64,000 bases of DNA, from the NCBI GenBank assembly GCA_902528375.1, contig CABZSS010000002.1:43688-107687 (forward strand), in the 5' to 3' direction. A program made the translations under genes and the position numbers. A model generated the notes under the pieces. The model did no database searches, was not told the DNA's origin, and was given only the letters and a program-made list of their open reading frames with translations. The stretch comes from an uncultured Pelagibacteraceae bacterium (GTDB taxonomy: Bacteria > Pseudomonadota > Alphaproteobacteria > Pelagibacterales > Pelagibacteraceae). This document shows positions 33,669 through 42,565 of this stretch, one piece after another (positions within the stretch are counted from its first letter, which is position 1; each line of letters begins with the position of its first letter).

Positions 33669-34256
33669 ATGAAATCTTTCATAAAATTTGCAGACACTCT
33701 AAGTGCCTCAATGGGTAAGGCGTTTTCGTGGTGTATTGTAATTTTAATGGGGGGAACGTGTTATGAAGTAATAATGGCCTATGCTTTTAACAGTCCAACT
33801 TTATGGAATTTTGACTTTAGTTTGCAAATGTATGGAGCAATTTTTATGATGGCAGGTGCTTATTGTTTATCAACTGAAGCACATGTTAGAGGGGATGTTA
33901 TTTACAGATTATTTCCAACAAGAGTTCAAGGTTGGATTGATTTAATTTTATATTTTATATTTTTCTTTCCAGGAATATTAGCTTTAGTGTTTTATGGATA
34001 TGAGTACGCAGCACTAGCTTGGAAAATTAAAGAAACTAGCTGGAACAGTCCAGCACAAATACAAATTTATATGGCAAAATCTATAATACCTTTGTCAGGA
34101 TTATTGTTAGCGATCCAAGGTATCAGCGAAGTATTTAGAGCAATCATTTGCATAAGAACAGGTCATTGGCCAGCAAGATTATCAGCAGATGCTGAGGAAA
34201 CAGAAAAAGTATTAATGAGAACTTCACAAAAGGACGAAAAAGCAGATGTTATTTGA
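33669..34256 (+). CDS. TRAP transporter small permease (DctQ family)
   Basis: The 195-aa protein has four hydrophobic segments (about 15-40, 50-70, 90-115, 140-160). It contains FSLQMYGAIFMMAGAYCLSTEAHVRGDVIY, a typical DctQ region with the conserved HVRGDV. It overlaps the large permease gene by 11 bp. Confidence 0.92.
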   Translation: MKSFIKFADTLSASMGKAFSWCIVILMGGTCYEVIMAYAFNSPTLWNFDFSLQMYGAIFMMAGAYCLSTEAHVRGDVIYRLFPTRVQGWIDLILYFIFFFPGILALVFYGYEYAALAWKIKETSWNSPAQIQIYMAKSIIPLSGLLLAIQGISEVFRAIICIRTGHWPARLSADAEETEKVLMRTSQKDEKADVI

Positions 34257-35607
34257 ATTAACAAATCCTGAGATAGCAATATTAATGATGAGTCTATTTT
34301 TATTTGCAGTCTTATTGGGCTTTCCAATTGCATTTACTTTACTAGCTATGGGAGTTGGATTTGGTTATTACGCATACTTCGATCCTTCAAGGATGGATCA
34401 TTTACTCGATAATCGGATATTTTCTTTATTGGTCCAGAACACTTACACCATTATGGATAACACTGTTTTGACCGCTGTCCCCTTATTTTTATTTATGGGT
34501 TATTTAGTTGAAAGAGCTGGTATAGTTGCAAAACTATTTTTTGCAATAAGACTTGCCTCTCATAGACTACCTGCATCAATGGCTGTAGCTGCTTTAGTTA
34601 CATGCGCTTTATTTTCAACAGCCACAGGAATCATTGGAGCAGTAGTAACTTTAATGGGCCTTTTAGCTTGGCCTGCAATGATTAGAGCTGGATATGACAA
34701 AAAATTTGCTTCTGGAGTAATATGCTCGGGTGGTTGTTTAGGAATTTTAATACCTCCAAGTATAATGCTTATAGTTTATGCAGTAATTGCTCAATTATCA
34801 CCACTTAGACTTTTTGCTGCAGCTATATTTCCTGGTCTTATGTTGGCTGGACTTTATATTCTATATGTAATTATAAGAGCGTACTTTAACCCTTCACTAG
34901 CACCCAAACCTGCGGCAGAGGAAATCCCTCCAAGAGCAGAAATTTTAAAAGAAGTTTTAGTATCTTTTGTACCATTGTTTTCATTAATAATTTTAGTTTT
35001 AGGAACAATTCTAGGAGGTTTGGCAACTCCTGCAGAGGCTGCGGCTGTCGGTGCATTCGGTGCACTAGTTTTATCTTATTTTTATAAATCATTAAAATGG
35101 AAAAATTTTAAAGAATCAGTTTTTTTAACTGCAAAAACCAGTGCTATGATTATGTGGTTATTTGTAGGATCTTGGACATTTGCCTCAGTATTTTCATATT
35201 TAGGTGGTCACGAAGTTTTTGAACAATTTTTTAAGTCAATGGATATTCAACCGTGGCAGTTCTTAGTTATAACTCAAATAATTATATTCTTACTTGGTTG
35301 GCCATTGGAGTGGACAGAAATATTAATTATTTTTGTACCAATATTCTTGCCACTTGTAGAGTTTTTCGGTGTAAACCCTTATTTTTTTGCAATGCTAATA
35401 GCTTTAAATTTACAGACTTCTTTTCTAACACCACCGATGGCAATGTCTGCATATTATCTAAAAGGTGTTCAAAGTAGAAACGTAGAGCTAATGCAAATTT
35501 TTAGGGGCATAATGCCTTTCCTTGCAATAGTAATTTTTGCAATGGTATTGATGTATATGTTTCCTGGGATCGCACTTTGGTTACCTGATACGTTATTTGC
35601 AGAATAA
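34246..35607 (+). CDS. TRAP transporter large permease (DctM family)
   Basis: The 453-aa polytopic protein has the DctM signatures GFPIAFTLLAMGV, VPLFLFMGYLVERAGI, SATGIIGAVVTLMG and LGILIPPSIMLIVYAV. The C-terminal part contains NLQTSFLTPPMAMSAYYLKG. It forms the sodium-driven transport channel with the DctQ-type subunit. An amidase gene follows after 5 bp. Confidence 0.93.
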   Translation: MLFELTNPEIAILMMSLFLFAVLLGFPIAFTLLAMGVGFGYYAYFDPSRMDHLLDNRIFSLLVQNTYTIMDNTVLTAVPLFLFMGYLVERAGIVAKLFFAIRLASHRLPASMAVAALVTCALFSTATGIIGAVVTLMGLLAWPAMIRAGYDKKFASGVICSGGCLGILIPPSIMLIVYAVIAQLSPLRLFAAAIFPGLMLAGLYILYVIIRAYFNPSLAPKPAAEEIPPRAEILKEVLVSFVPLFSLIILVLGTILGGLATPAEAAAVGAFGALVLSYFYKSLKWKNFKESVFLTAKTSAMIMWLFVGSWTFASVFSYLGGHEVFEQFFKSMDIQPWQFLVITQIIIFLLGWPLEWTEILIIFVPIFLPLVEFFGVNPYFFAMLIALNLQTSFLTPPMAMSAYYLKGVQSRNVELMQIFRGIMPFLAIVIFAMVLMYMFPGIALWLPDTLFAE

Positions 35608-35612
35608 TTTTT

Positions 35613-36950
35613 ATGTCTAACGTCTTTTCATTAAAAGTATCTGAAATTGCAGATAAAATAAGAAATTCAAACTTAACTTCTGTTGAGTTATGTAATTTGT
35701 ATATTGATCAAATTAATAAGTTTGAAAAAGATGTTAAAGCTTGGGCCCATTTTGACAAAAAACTTCTTATAGAAAAAGCTGAAGAAGCAGATAATCACAG
35801 AAGGGCTGGAAAAGTAGTTGGTCCGCTTCATGGGATACCGGTTGCACTCAAAGACATTATAGGAACCTATGAAATGCCGACTGAATGTGGAACTGTTTTG
35901 AGAAAAGGTAAGACAGAGTCACAAAATGCAGAAATAGTAGATTTGTTAAAATCAGCTGGAGCTATAATAATGGGTAAAACTAATACGTCTGAACTTGCTT
36001 ATCTTGCTCCTCCAAAAACTAAAAATCCACACGATTATTCTAGGACTCCCGGGGGATCTTCAAGTGGATCTGCTGCTGTTATAGCTTCTCATATGGCACC
36101 ATTATCTATCGGTTCTCAGACAGGAGGTTCAGTTATCAGACCAGCCTCTTATTGTGGTGTTGTGGGTTATAAACCAAGCTATGGATTAATTTCTCGTAAT
36201 GGGGTTTTAAAAACATCATATAATTTAGACCACATAGGTGTATTTGGCAGAACAGTTGAAGATGTTGCTCTACTTGCAAAAGTTTTAATTAAAAAAGATC
36301 CTTACGATAAAGCTACAATTCACTTTTCATCAGAATTTATGTTGGAAGAATGCAAAAAAGGTCCAATGTTTGACCCTAAATTTATTTTTTACAAAACAGA
36401 AAGCTGGAAAAAAATTGACAAAAAATCAAGAGATGCTTTTGAATTTTTTATCAAATCATTTAAAAAAAATATCGAAGTCTTTGATACACCTTCATATTTC
36501 AAAGATATAGACAAATATCATCGAATTATTCATGAAACTGATTTAGCTAATAATTTTCAAGTTTATTATAAAAAATCTAAAAATAAACTTTCAAAAGAAA
36601 TGCAAGATGCAATTTCAAGAGGTATGAAATATTCAGCAAAAGAATATCTTGATGCGGTAGATTTTATGGATAGAAGCTACGAGTCTTACAAGGAAGTATT
36701 TGAGGATTATCACGGAGTTTTAAGTCCATGTAGTACTGGTGTTGCTGATAAAGGCTTAAAGAGTACAGGTAATGCAGACTTTAATAGAGTCTGGTCTTAT
36801 ATGCATACACCAGCTATCTCTCTACCTTTACTTCAAGGAGAAAATAATTTACCATTAGGTGTACAATTAATTGGTGACAAGTATGATGATCATAGATTTT
36901 TAGGAGTTGCTAATTGGTTAGAGAAAGAAAGTAAAAAATTTAATGAATAA
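35613..36950 (+). CDS. Amidase (amidase signature family)
   Basis: The 445-aa hydrolase has the Ser-cisSer-Lys triad: Lys in GIPVALKDII, the two Ser in GGSSSGSAAVIAS and SQTGGSVIRPASY. It has the family length but shows no feature that sets its substrate. It follows the TRAP permease gene, so the amide may be imported or be formed from an imported compound; that is inference. Confidence 0.9.
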   Translation: MSNVFSLKVSEIADKIRNSNLTSVELCNLYIDQINKFEKDVKAWAHFDKKLLIEKAEEADNHRRAGKVVGPLHGIPVALKDIIGTYEMPTECGTVLRKGKTESQNAEIVDLLKSAGAIIMGKTNTSELAYLAPPKTKNPHDYSRTPGGSSSGSAAVIASHMAPLSIGSQTGGSVIRPASYCGVVGYKPSYGLISRNGVLKTSYNLDHIGVFGRTVEDVALLAKVLIKKDPYDKATIHFSSEFMLEECKKGPMFDPKFIFYKTESWKKIDKKSRDAFEFFIKSFKKNIEVFDTPSYFKDIDKYHRIIHETDLANNFQVYYKKSKNKLSKEMQDAISRGMKYSAKEYLDAVDFMDRSYESYKEVFEDYHGVLSPCSTGVADKGLKSTGNADFNRVWSYMHTPAISLPLLQGENNLPLGVQLIGDKYDDHRFLGVANWLEKESKKFNE

Positions 36951-37119
36951 AATTACAATAATAGTCGGTTTATCTTTTGCGATCTTTTTTTTGGTTGGAC
37001 TAGCAACAACATTAACCAGATCAATGATGATTGGGTTTTTAGATGTATTACCAGTTTACATATTAATGGGAATAGCAATTGCAATGATGATTTACGAGTC
37101 CTTCTTTGATAAGTCCTAG
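36943..37119 (+). CDS. Small two-helix membrane protein, 58 aa
   Basis: Read from the sequence: ATG 36943 to TAG 37117-37119, starting inside the amidase stop region (8-bp overlap). The product has two hydrophobic segments (about 4-24 and 30-52) separated by TLTRSMMIG, and ends with YESFFDKS. No family was recognised. The clean frame and tight packing between two genes support it as real. Confidence 0.65.
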   Translation: MNKITIIVGLSFAIFFLVGLATTLTRSMMIGFLDVLPVYILMGIAIAMMIYESFFDKS

Positions 37120-37125
37120 TAAATA

Positions 37126-38010
37126 GTGAAAAAAAAGGACTTTTTACCCTACTCATTACTTCTAATTCAACCTATTTTTATGGCAAGTAATCTTGTGGTG
37201 GCCAGAGGAGGGGTAGAACATGTCCCGCCGATTTCCTTAGCATTTTGGAGATGGTCAACAGTATTCTTCTTGCTGATTTTATTTAATTACAAAATTTTTA
37301 ATAAAAAAAAAATATTGTTAAAAGAATATAAAGAATTGTTTTTTTTAGGTCTCATGGGGTGCGGAGTCTGTGGAGCCTTCCCCTTTATAGCTGGTCAAAC
37401 AACAACAATAATAAATATGGGTATAATTTACACCTCATCTCCAATTTTTATTATTTTACTTTCTTATTTCTTGTTTAAAGAAAAAATGAACTTATTTAAA
37501 TTGATAGGATTATTTGCTTGCTTATTTGGAGTTTTAATCATTATTATTAAGGGTGAATACTTATCATTGATATCTTTAAAATTTACAAAAGGAGATTTAT
37601 GGATGTTAGGAGCGTCTATTGGATGGGCATTATACTCTATATTTTTATTTAATTGGAAATCATCTTTAAACGTTTTTGAAAGATTTACAGCCATTTCTTT
37701 TTTTGGAGCTTTAAGTTTATTACCTTTTTATATTCTTGAACAAAATTTTGTAGTTAGCACGATATTTGATATGAAATTTTTGTTTTGGATTTTTTTTGCA
37801 GCAATATCTCCAGGTATAATTGCTTTTATTTTATACACTTATACCCAAAAGTATCTTGGTGCTACAACCACTGGATTTACTTTATATCTATTTACAGTTT
37901 ATGGCGCATTTTATGGAATTTTATTTTTTGGCGAAACCCTAGAACTATTTCACCTATATGGAACGTTTCTAGTTTTTCTTGGAGTTTATCTTGTAAGAAA
38001 AAAGGCTTAG
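37126..38010 (+). CDS. EamA/DMT-family transporter
   Basis: This is a 294-aa protein with ten hydrophobic helices in two EamA repeats; GVEHVPPISLAFWRWSTVF and LGATTTGFTLYLFTVYGAFYG are typical. Start codon GTG at 37126. It would move a metabolite or amino acid across the inner membrane; the substrate is not evident. An alpha/beta hydrolase follows after 1 bp. Confidence 0.9.
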   Translation: MKKKDFLPYSLLLIQPIFMASNLVVARGGVEHVPPISLAFWRWSTVFFLLILFNYKIFNKKKILLKEYKELFFLGLMGCGVCGAFPFIAGQTTTIINMGIIYTSSPIFIILLSYFLFKEKMNLFKLIGLFACLFGVLIIIIKGEYLSLISLKFTKGDLWMLGASIGWALYSIFLFNWKSSLNVFERFTAISFFGALSLLPFYILEQNFVVSTIFDMKFLFWIFFAAISPGIIAFILYTYTQKYLGATTTGFTLYLFTVYGAFYGILFFGETLELFHLYGTFLVFLGVYLVRKKA

Positions 38011-38011
38011 A

Positions 38012-38824
38012 ATGTTTAATAAAAAAATTATGCTTTTCCTAAGTTCTTTAATTTGTTTAGTTATCGTTTATTTAATTATCTGTTTGGTAATTTTTCTGTC
38101 ACAAAGAAAATTATTGTACCATCCTAATGAAAACAATTATTTAGATGAAAACAAACTAACTCATAAAATTGAAAAAGTATTTGTTGAGTCAGATAATAAA
38201 ATAATTGGTTGGTATCATTTTAAAGATAAAAAGAATAAGACAATACTGTTTTTCCATGGGAATGCAGGAAACTTACAAAATAGAATTTACAAGTTAAACG
38301 AGATAGCTGAACTAGATTTAAACTACTTAATAATTGCTTATAGAGGTTTCAGTGGAAATGAGGGAAAACCAACAGAAAACGGTTTGTACAATGACTCAAT
38401 GGCAGCAAAAAGGTGGTTAAATTCAAAAAAAATTGATGATGGCAAAATTATTCTTTTCGGAGAGTCTCTCGGGACAGCTGTTGCAGTGGACCTTGGTTCT
38501 AAGTTTCCATTTGCGGGAATAATTTTAGAGTCCCCTTTTACCTCAATGGTAGAACTTTCAAAAATTTATTATCCTTATTTACCAGTGAACTTATTATTAA
38601 AAGATAGATATGACTCAATTAATAAAATTAGCAAAATAACTTTCCCTAAACTCGTTATGCACGGAGATAAAGATAACATTGTTCCATTTAGTATGGGAAA
38701 AAGAATGTTTGAAAGTTTTTCAGAACCAAAATTTAGTTATTTCAAGTCAGGCGATGATCACATGATGGATTTTGACCAAGAACTTTTAGAGAATATAAAA
38801 AATTTTATTAATGAATTAAATTGA
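38012..38824 (+). CDS. Alpha/beta hydrolase (BEM46/YfhR-like)
   Basis: This is a 270-aa protein with an N-terminal membrane anchor (about 8-30). The core has the oxyanion HGNAGNLQNR, the nucleophile elbow GESLGTA, the Asp in HGDKDNIVP and a late His in GDDHMMDF. These features match BEM46/YfhR-type membrane-linked serine hydrolases. It overlaps convergent ftsY by 9 bp. Substrate unknown. Confidence 0.88.
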   Translation: MFNKKIMLFLSSLICLVIVYLIICLVIFLSQRKLLYHPNENNYLDENKLTHKIEKVFVESDNKIIGWYHFKDKKNKTILFFHGNAGNLQNRIYKLNEIAELDLNYLIIAYRGFSGNEGKPTENGLYNDSMAAKRWLNSKKIDDGKIILFGESLGTAVAVDLGSKFPFAGIILESPFTSMVELSKIYYPYLPVNLLLKDRYDSINKISKITFPKLVMHGDKDNIVPFSMGKRMFESFSEPKFSYFKSGDDHMMDFDQELLENIKNFINELN

Positions 38825-39745
38825 TTTTTCTAAATTTAAAAAATTTTCTGCAAAAGTTTCAGCATCAAAAGACTGTAAATCGTCCTCTTTTTCTCCAAGA
38901 CCAATTGCAATTATTGGAAGTTTAAATTTTTTTGCAGCAGCAATTAGTATTCCTCCTTTTGCGGTTCCATCAAGTTTTGTCATAACAAGGCCAGTTAAAG
39001 GGATAATGTTATTAAATTCAGTTACTTGATTTATTACATTTTGTCCTGAGGTTGCATCCAAGATTAGAACGACATCATGAGGCGCATTGTTATCAACTTT
39101 TTTAACTACACTTGCAATTTTTTTATACTCATCCATCAAATTTTTCTTGTTCTGCAATCTACCAGCTGTATCTATCAAAACTGTATGAATTTTATTTTTT
39201 TTTGAATATTCCATTGCCTTAAAAGCGACAGACGCAGGATCACTTCCTGCCTCTGATTTTATTATCTCACTTCCAACTTTTTTTGACCAGTTTTCTAATT
39301 GATCTATTGCTGCAGCTCTAAATGTGTCACAAGCAGCTAGTACAGTTTTATTATTACTATTTTGAAATATTTTAGACATTTTTCCAATTGTGGTTGTTTT
39401 TCCCACTCCATTCACACCCGAAACTAAAATTGTTCTATTCTCATTGGATTGATGAAAAAAATTTTTATTTTCTAAAGGTTTCATTAATGAGAGAATATAT
39501 TCTTTAAGAATTTTGTTAATCTCATCAAGTTTATTTTCACTTGGATCAATTCTGCCATTAGCTATTTGTTGTCTAATTTCCGATGAAGCCTCAACACCAA
39601 CGTCTGATTGAATTAAAAATTCCTCAATTTCTTCTAAAGTTTTATCGTCAATTTCTTTGTTAACTACAATATCTTTTATACCTTTTGAAAAATTTGACGT
39701 AGTTTTTTTTAAACCATCCTTAAATTTTTGAAAAATATTAATCAT
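38816..39745 (-). CDS. ftsY: Signal recognition particle receptor FtsY
   Basis: FtsY docks the SRP-ribosome complex at the membrane. The 309-aa protein has the N-domain (1-95) and the GTPase motifs: GVNGVGKTT (about 110-118), DTFRAAAIDQL, DTAGRLQN and TKLDGTAKGG. The acidic A-domain of enterobacteria is absent, as in many alphaproteobacteria. It overlaps dapF by 4 bp and lies within 1 kb of ffh, which is divergent. Confidence 0.96.
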   Translation of the reverse strand: MINIFQKFKDGLKKTTSNFSKGIKDIVVNKEIDDKTLEEIEEFLIQSDVGVEASSEIRQQIANGRIDPSENKLDEINKILKEYILSLMKPLENKNFFHQSNENRTILVSGVNGVGKTTTIGKMSKIFQNSNNKTVLAACDTFRAAAIDQLENWSKKVGSEIIKSEAGSDPASVAFKAMEYSKKNKIHTVLIDTAGRLQNKKNLMDEYKKIASVVKKVDNNAPHDVVLILDATSGQNVINQVTEFNNIIPLTGLVMTKLDGTAKGGILIAAAKKFKLPIIAIGLGEKEDDLQSFDAETFAENFLNLEKSI

Positions 39746-40554
39746 AAATTTACGTCAATATTTTCAATTTTTGAGACCAAACCTTCCATAATAACATTTC
39801 CTTGTTCATCTTTATTGATTCTAATTATTCCTAATTTAAATTCTATTTCAGTTGGAAATTTTGAAATACCATTAATTTCACCAGCTACAGCAGTTGCACA
39901 TGCTGCTGTTCCACATGCTTTTGTAAGACCAGCTCCTCTTTCCCAGTGCAATACTTTAAAATGATTTTTACTTTGCTCTTTTGCAAAAGTAACATTAACT
40001 TTTTCAGGAAATAATTCATGATTTTCTAAGATCGGTCCAACTTTTTCAATTTCAATCTTTTCTAAATCGTTTATAAAAAAAATAATGTGAGGATTTCCAA
40101 CATTAATTGCTGTTCCTAAAAACTCAATATCACCAACCTTAACTTTTATTTTTTTTGTATCAATTTTCTCGCTTAGAGGTATTTGATCCCAATTAGTATT
40201 TGGTTTACCAATATTCGTCTGGACTAAATTATTTTTTAATATTTTCGACTCTAATTTTCCTGATGAAGTTTCAACAGTAATAAAGTTTTTTGAACTTTCT
40301 TTTGATAATAAGCTAGCTACACATCTAGTTCCATTTCCACATGCCGCTGAGTCCGAGCCATCTGAATTTTTAAAGGTTAAAAATGCATCAAATTTATCAC
40401 TTTTATTTATAAGAATTAGTTGATCACAACCAATATTGCCTCTGTCACAAATTTTTTTTATTTGAGATTTGTTTAGATCATATTTTTTTTCACGTTGATC
40501 AATTATGACGAAGTCATTTCCAAGTCCATCCATTTTATAAGCTTTAAAATCCAT
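39742..40554 (-). CDS. dapF: Diaminopimelate epimerase
   Basis: DapF converts LL- to meso-diaminopimelate for lysine and peptidoglycan. The 270-aa protein carries both active-site Cys motifs, AACGNGTRCVA and KACGTAACATAV, and the N-terminal MDGLGNDFVIID. It is the upstream gene of ftsY and is divergent from the ffh leader. Confidence 0.95.
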   Translation of the reverse strand: MDFKAYKMDGLGNDFVIIDQREKKYDLNKSQIKKICDRGNIGCDQLILINKSDKFDAFLTFKNSDGSDSAACGNGTRCVASLLSKESSKNFITVETSSGKLESKILKNNLVQTNIGKPNTNWDQIPLSEKIDTKKIKVKVGDIEFLGTAINVGNPHIIFFINDLEKIEIEKVGPILENHELFPEKVNVTFAKEQSKNHFKVLHWERGAGLTKACGTAACATAVAGEINGISKFPTEIEFKLGIIRINKDEQGNVIMEGLVSKIENIDVNL

Positions 40555-40576
40555 ATAATAATACTTAACTTATTTA

Positions 40577-40602
40577 TTGACTTTTTGAACCTCTATTATA
40601 GT
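40577..40602 (+). promoter_or_regulatory. Possible promoter of the ffh leader
   Basis: A TTGACT (40577-40582) and a TATAGT (40597-40602) lie just before the GC-rich leader. The spacing (14) is short of the optimum, so the assignment is weak. The gap 40555-40711 is otherwise the leader RNA and must also hold the dapF promoter. Confidence 0.3.
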
Positions 40603-40611
40603 TTCTCACAA

Positions 40612-40711
40612 CTTCCGCAAAAACAGCATTTTGCGGTGTCTTTGGAAACAAAGAGATCGACACCAGTCAGCGAGGGTTCGCCCACTGGTGCGATTGCTGC
40701 TGGAAGAAATT
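40612..40711 (+). ncRNA. Structured leader RNA upstream of ffh (ffh motif)
   Basis: About 100 bases in the gap before ffh are strikingly GC-rich for this window and foldable. The helices seen are CCGCAAAA/TTTTGCGG (40615-40622, 40629-40636), GTGTC/GACAC (40636-40640, 40659-40663), CTTTG-GAAA-CAAAG (40640-40653, a GNRA tetraloop) and CACCAGT/ACTGGTG (40661-40667, 40684-40690) with an inner GCGA/TCGC. The first loop (CAGCA, 40624-40628) can pair with TGCTG next to the ribosome site. A cis-regulatory RNA ahead of ffh is established for SAR11 by comparative genomics, and this fits it. Confidence 0.85.
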
Positions 40712-42070
40712 ATGTTTGAAAATTTGACAAATAAATTCGAGGGAATACTCGATACATTTAAAAAGGCGCCATCTCTAAATGAAAAACAAGTTGATGAGGG
40801 TCTTAAGCTTATTAGACAAGCTTTACTAGAAGCAGATGTATCGCTTGAGGTAGTAAAAGATTTTGTAACAAAAGTTAAACCAAAATTATTAGGAAAAGAA
40901 ATAATAAGATCCACAGCTCCAGGACAAATGGTTGTTAAAATTGTTCACGATGAACTTGTTTCATTTTTAGGTGATAGTAATCAAGAAATTAATTTAAAGT
41001 CCAATCCACCAGTGACAATAATGATGGTTGGTTTACAAGGTTCAGGAAAAACAACCACAGCAGCAAAACTCTCAAAATTTTTAGAAAAAAATAATAAGAA
41101 AAAAATTATGATGGTAAGTTTAGATATTTATAGACCAGCTGCTCAGGAACAACTAAAAATTTTAGGTGATCAAAATAATATTCAAACCTTACCAATGATA
41201 AAAGATCAAATTCCAGCTGACATTTGCAGAAGAGCCTTATCTGCAGCTAATTTAAATGGTTCTGATGTAATTATTTTTGATACAGCTGGAAGAACTCAAA
41301 TAGATCTACAGATGATGTCTGAGATAAAACAAATCGAAGAAGTAATAAAACCATCAGAGACTATACTTGTTGCGGACTCATTAACTGGACAAGTAGCAGC
41401 GAGTGTTGCAAAAGAATTTTCCAATACAGTAAAGGTTACCGGAATAATACTAACTAGAGCAGATGGTGACGGTAGAGGTGGAGCTGCATTGAGCATGAAA
41501 CATATTGCCAATGTTCCAATTAAATTTTTAGGTATCGGAGAAAAAATAGAAAACTTTGAAAGTTTTCATCCTGATAGAATTGCTAACAGAATTTTAGGAA
41601 TGGGGGATATCGTATCTCTCGTTGAAAAAGCAGCAGATGAAATTGATGAGAAAAAACTAAAAGAAACCGAGGAGAGTTTAAGGAAAGGTCAGTTTTCTTT
41701 AGAAGACTATCTATCACAATTAAGACAAATGAAAAAAATGGGAGGATTAGAAGGTGTGATGTCTTTTTTACCAGGAGTTTCAAAAATAAAATCTCAAATG
41801 GATCAGGCTGGTGTTGATGAAAAAATAATTACACAAAATGAAGCAGTAATACTTTCAATGACCAAAAAAGAGAGAGAAAATCCAAAAATTATCGATGGTT
41901 CAAGAAAAAAAAGAATTGCTAATGGCTCTGGAACAGACATTGCCACTATCAATAAATTGTTAAAACAATTTAAAATGATGTCTGACATGATGAAAAAGAT
42001 GTCAAAAGGAAACACAAAAGGCTTAACGGAAAAAGGAATCCCACCTGAGCTATTCAATCAACTTAAATAA
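40712..42070 (+). CDS. ffh: Signal recognition particle protein Ffh
   Basis: Ffh binds signal peptides and 4.5S RNA and docks on FtsY. The start at ATG 40712 (452 aa, MFENLTNKFEGIL) was preferred over the open frame from 40631, which would translate the leader RNA. The NG domain shows GLQGSGKTTTAAKL (about 107-120), DIYRPAAQEQL, DTAGRTQID and TRADGDGRGG. The Met-rich M domain (about 300-452) has LRQMKKMGGLEGVMSFLPG. Confidence 0.96.
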   Translation: MFENLTNKFEGILDTFKKAPSLNEKQVDEGLKLIRQALLEADVSLEVVKDFVTKVKPKLLGKEIIRSTAPGQMVVKIVHDELVSFLGDSNQEINLKSNPPVTIMMVGLQGSGKTTTAAKLSKFLEKNNKKKIMMVSLDIYRPAAQEQLKILGDQNNIQTLPMIKDQIPADICRRALSAANLNGSDVIIFDTAGRTQIDLQMMSEIKQIEEVIKPSETILVADSLTGQVAASVAKEFSNTVKVTGIILTRADGDGRGGAALSMKHIANVPIKFLGIGEKIENFESFHPDRIANRILGMGDIVSLVEKAADEIDEKKLKETEESLRKGQFSLEDYLSQLRQMKKMGGLEGVMSFLPGVSKIKSQMDQAGVDEKIITQNEAVILSMTKKERENPKIIDGSRKKRIANGSGTDIATINKLLKQFKMMSDMMKKMSKGNTKGLTEKGIPPELFNQLK

Positions 42071-42083
42071 GAAGGAGAAATAA

Positions 42084-42563
42084 ATGTTAAAGTTAAGATT
42101 ATCAATGGGAGGAACAAAAAAGAGACCAGTTTATAAAATCGTGGTTGCAGATAGTAGATTCCCTAGAGATGGAAGATTTATCGAAAAACTAGGTTTTTTC
42201 AATCCTCTACTTCCTAAAGAAAAAAAAGAAAGAGTTGGACTACAGTCAGAAAGAATAAAGTATTGGCTGAGTCAAGGAGCAAAGCCAACAACTAGAGTTG
42301 CTCGATTACTTGGAGAAAATAATTTAATGGAAATTCCAAAACCAGGAAATAATCCAAATAAAGCTATTCCAAAAAAAGATAGAAAGAAGGATACTTCTGA
42401 GGCACCTAAAGAAGAAAAGAAAGCAGACGCACCTAAGGAAGAGAAAAAAGCAGACGCACCTAAGGAAGAAAAGAGAGCAGAAGCACCAAAGGAAGAAAAG
42501 AAAGCAGACGCACCTAAGGAAGAAAAGAAAGCAGAAGCACCTAAGGAAGAGAAAAAAAAATAA
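42084..42563 (+). CDS. rpsP: 30S ribosomal protein S16 with long repeat tail
   Basis: The first 80 residues are a normal S16 ([22 protein letters not shown], then [14 protein letters not shown]). The protein is 159 aa, about twice the common S16 size, because residues 106-159 are six near-identical nine-residue units with APKEE cores. A strong AAGGAG precedes the ATG. It is followed directly by trmD (2 bp); rimM, usually between them, is absent. Confidence 0.94.
   Translation: MLKLRLSMGGTKKRPVYKIVVADSRFPRDGRFIEKLGFFNPLLPKEKKERVGLQSERIKYWLSQGAKPTTRVARLLGENNLMEIPKPGNNPNKAIPKKDRKKDTSEAPKEEKKADAPKEEKKADAPKEEKRAEAPKEEKKADAPKEEKKAEAPKEEKKK
42402..42560 (+). repeat. 27-bp tandem repeat in the rpsP tail
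   Basis: There are six tandem units of 27 bp (the last slightly shorter and diverged), each coding A-P-K-E-E-K-(K/R)-A-(D/E). Units differ by a few silent or D/E changes. The length is a multiple of three, so copy number could vary without breaking the frame. Confidence 0.9.
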
Positions 42564-42565
42564 TT

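Noticed and set aside
40631-40711. N-terminal extension of Ffh from ATG 40631
   Set aside because: The extension is Arg-rich and unlike Ffh; the DNA forms the leader RNA helices, and ATG 40712 with a nearby GGAAG gives the normal N-terminus.
42402-42560. CRISPR-like repeat array
   Set aside because: The units are directly contiguous without spacers and encode the S16 tail in frame.
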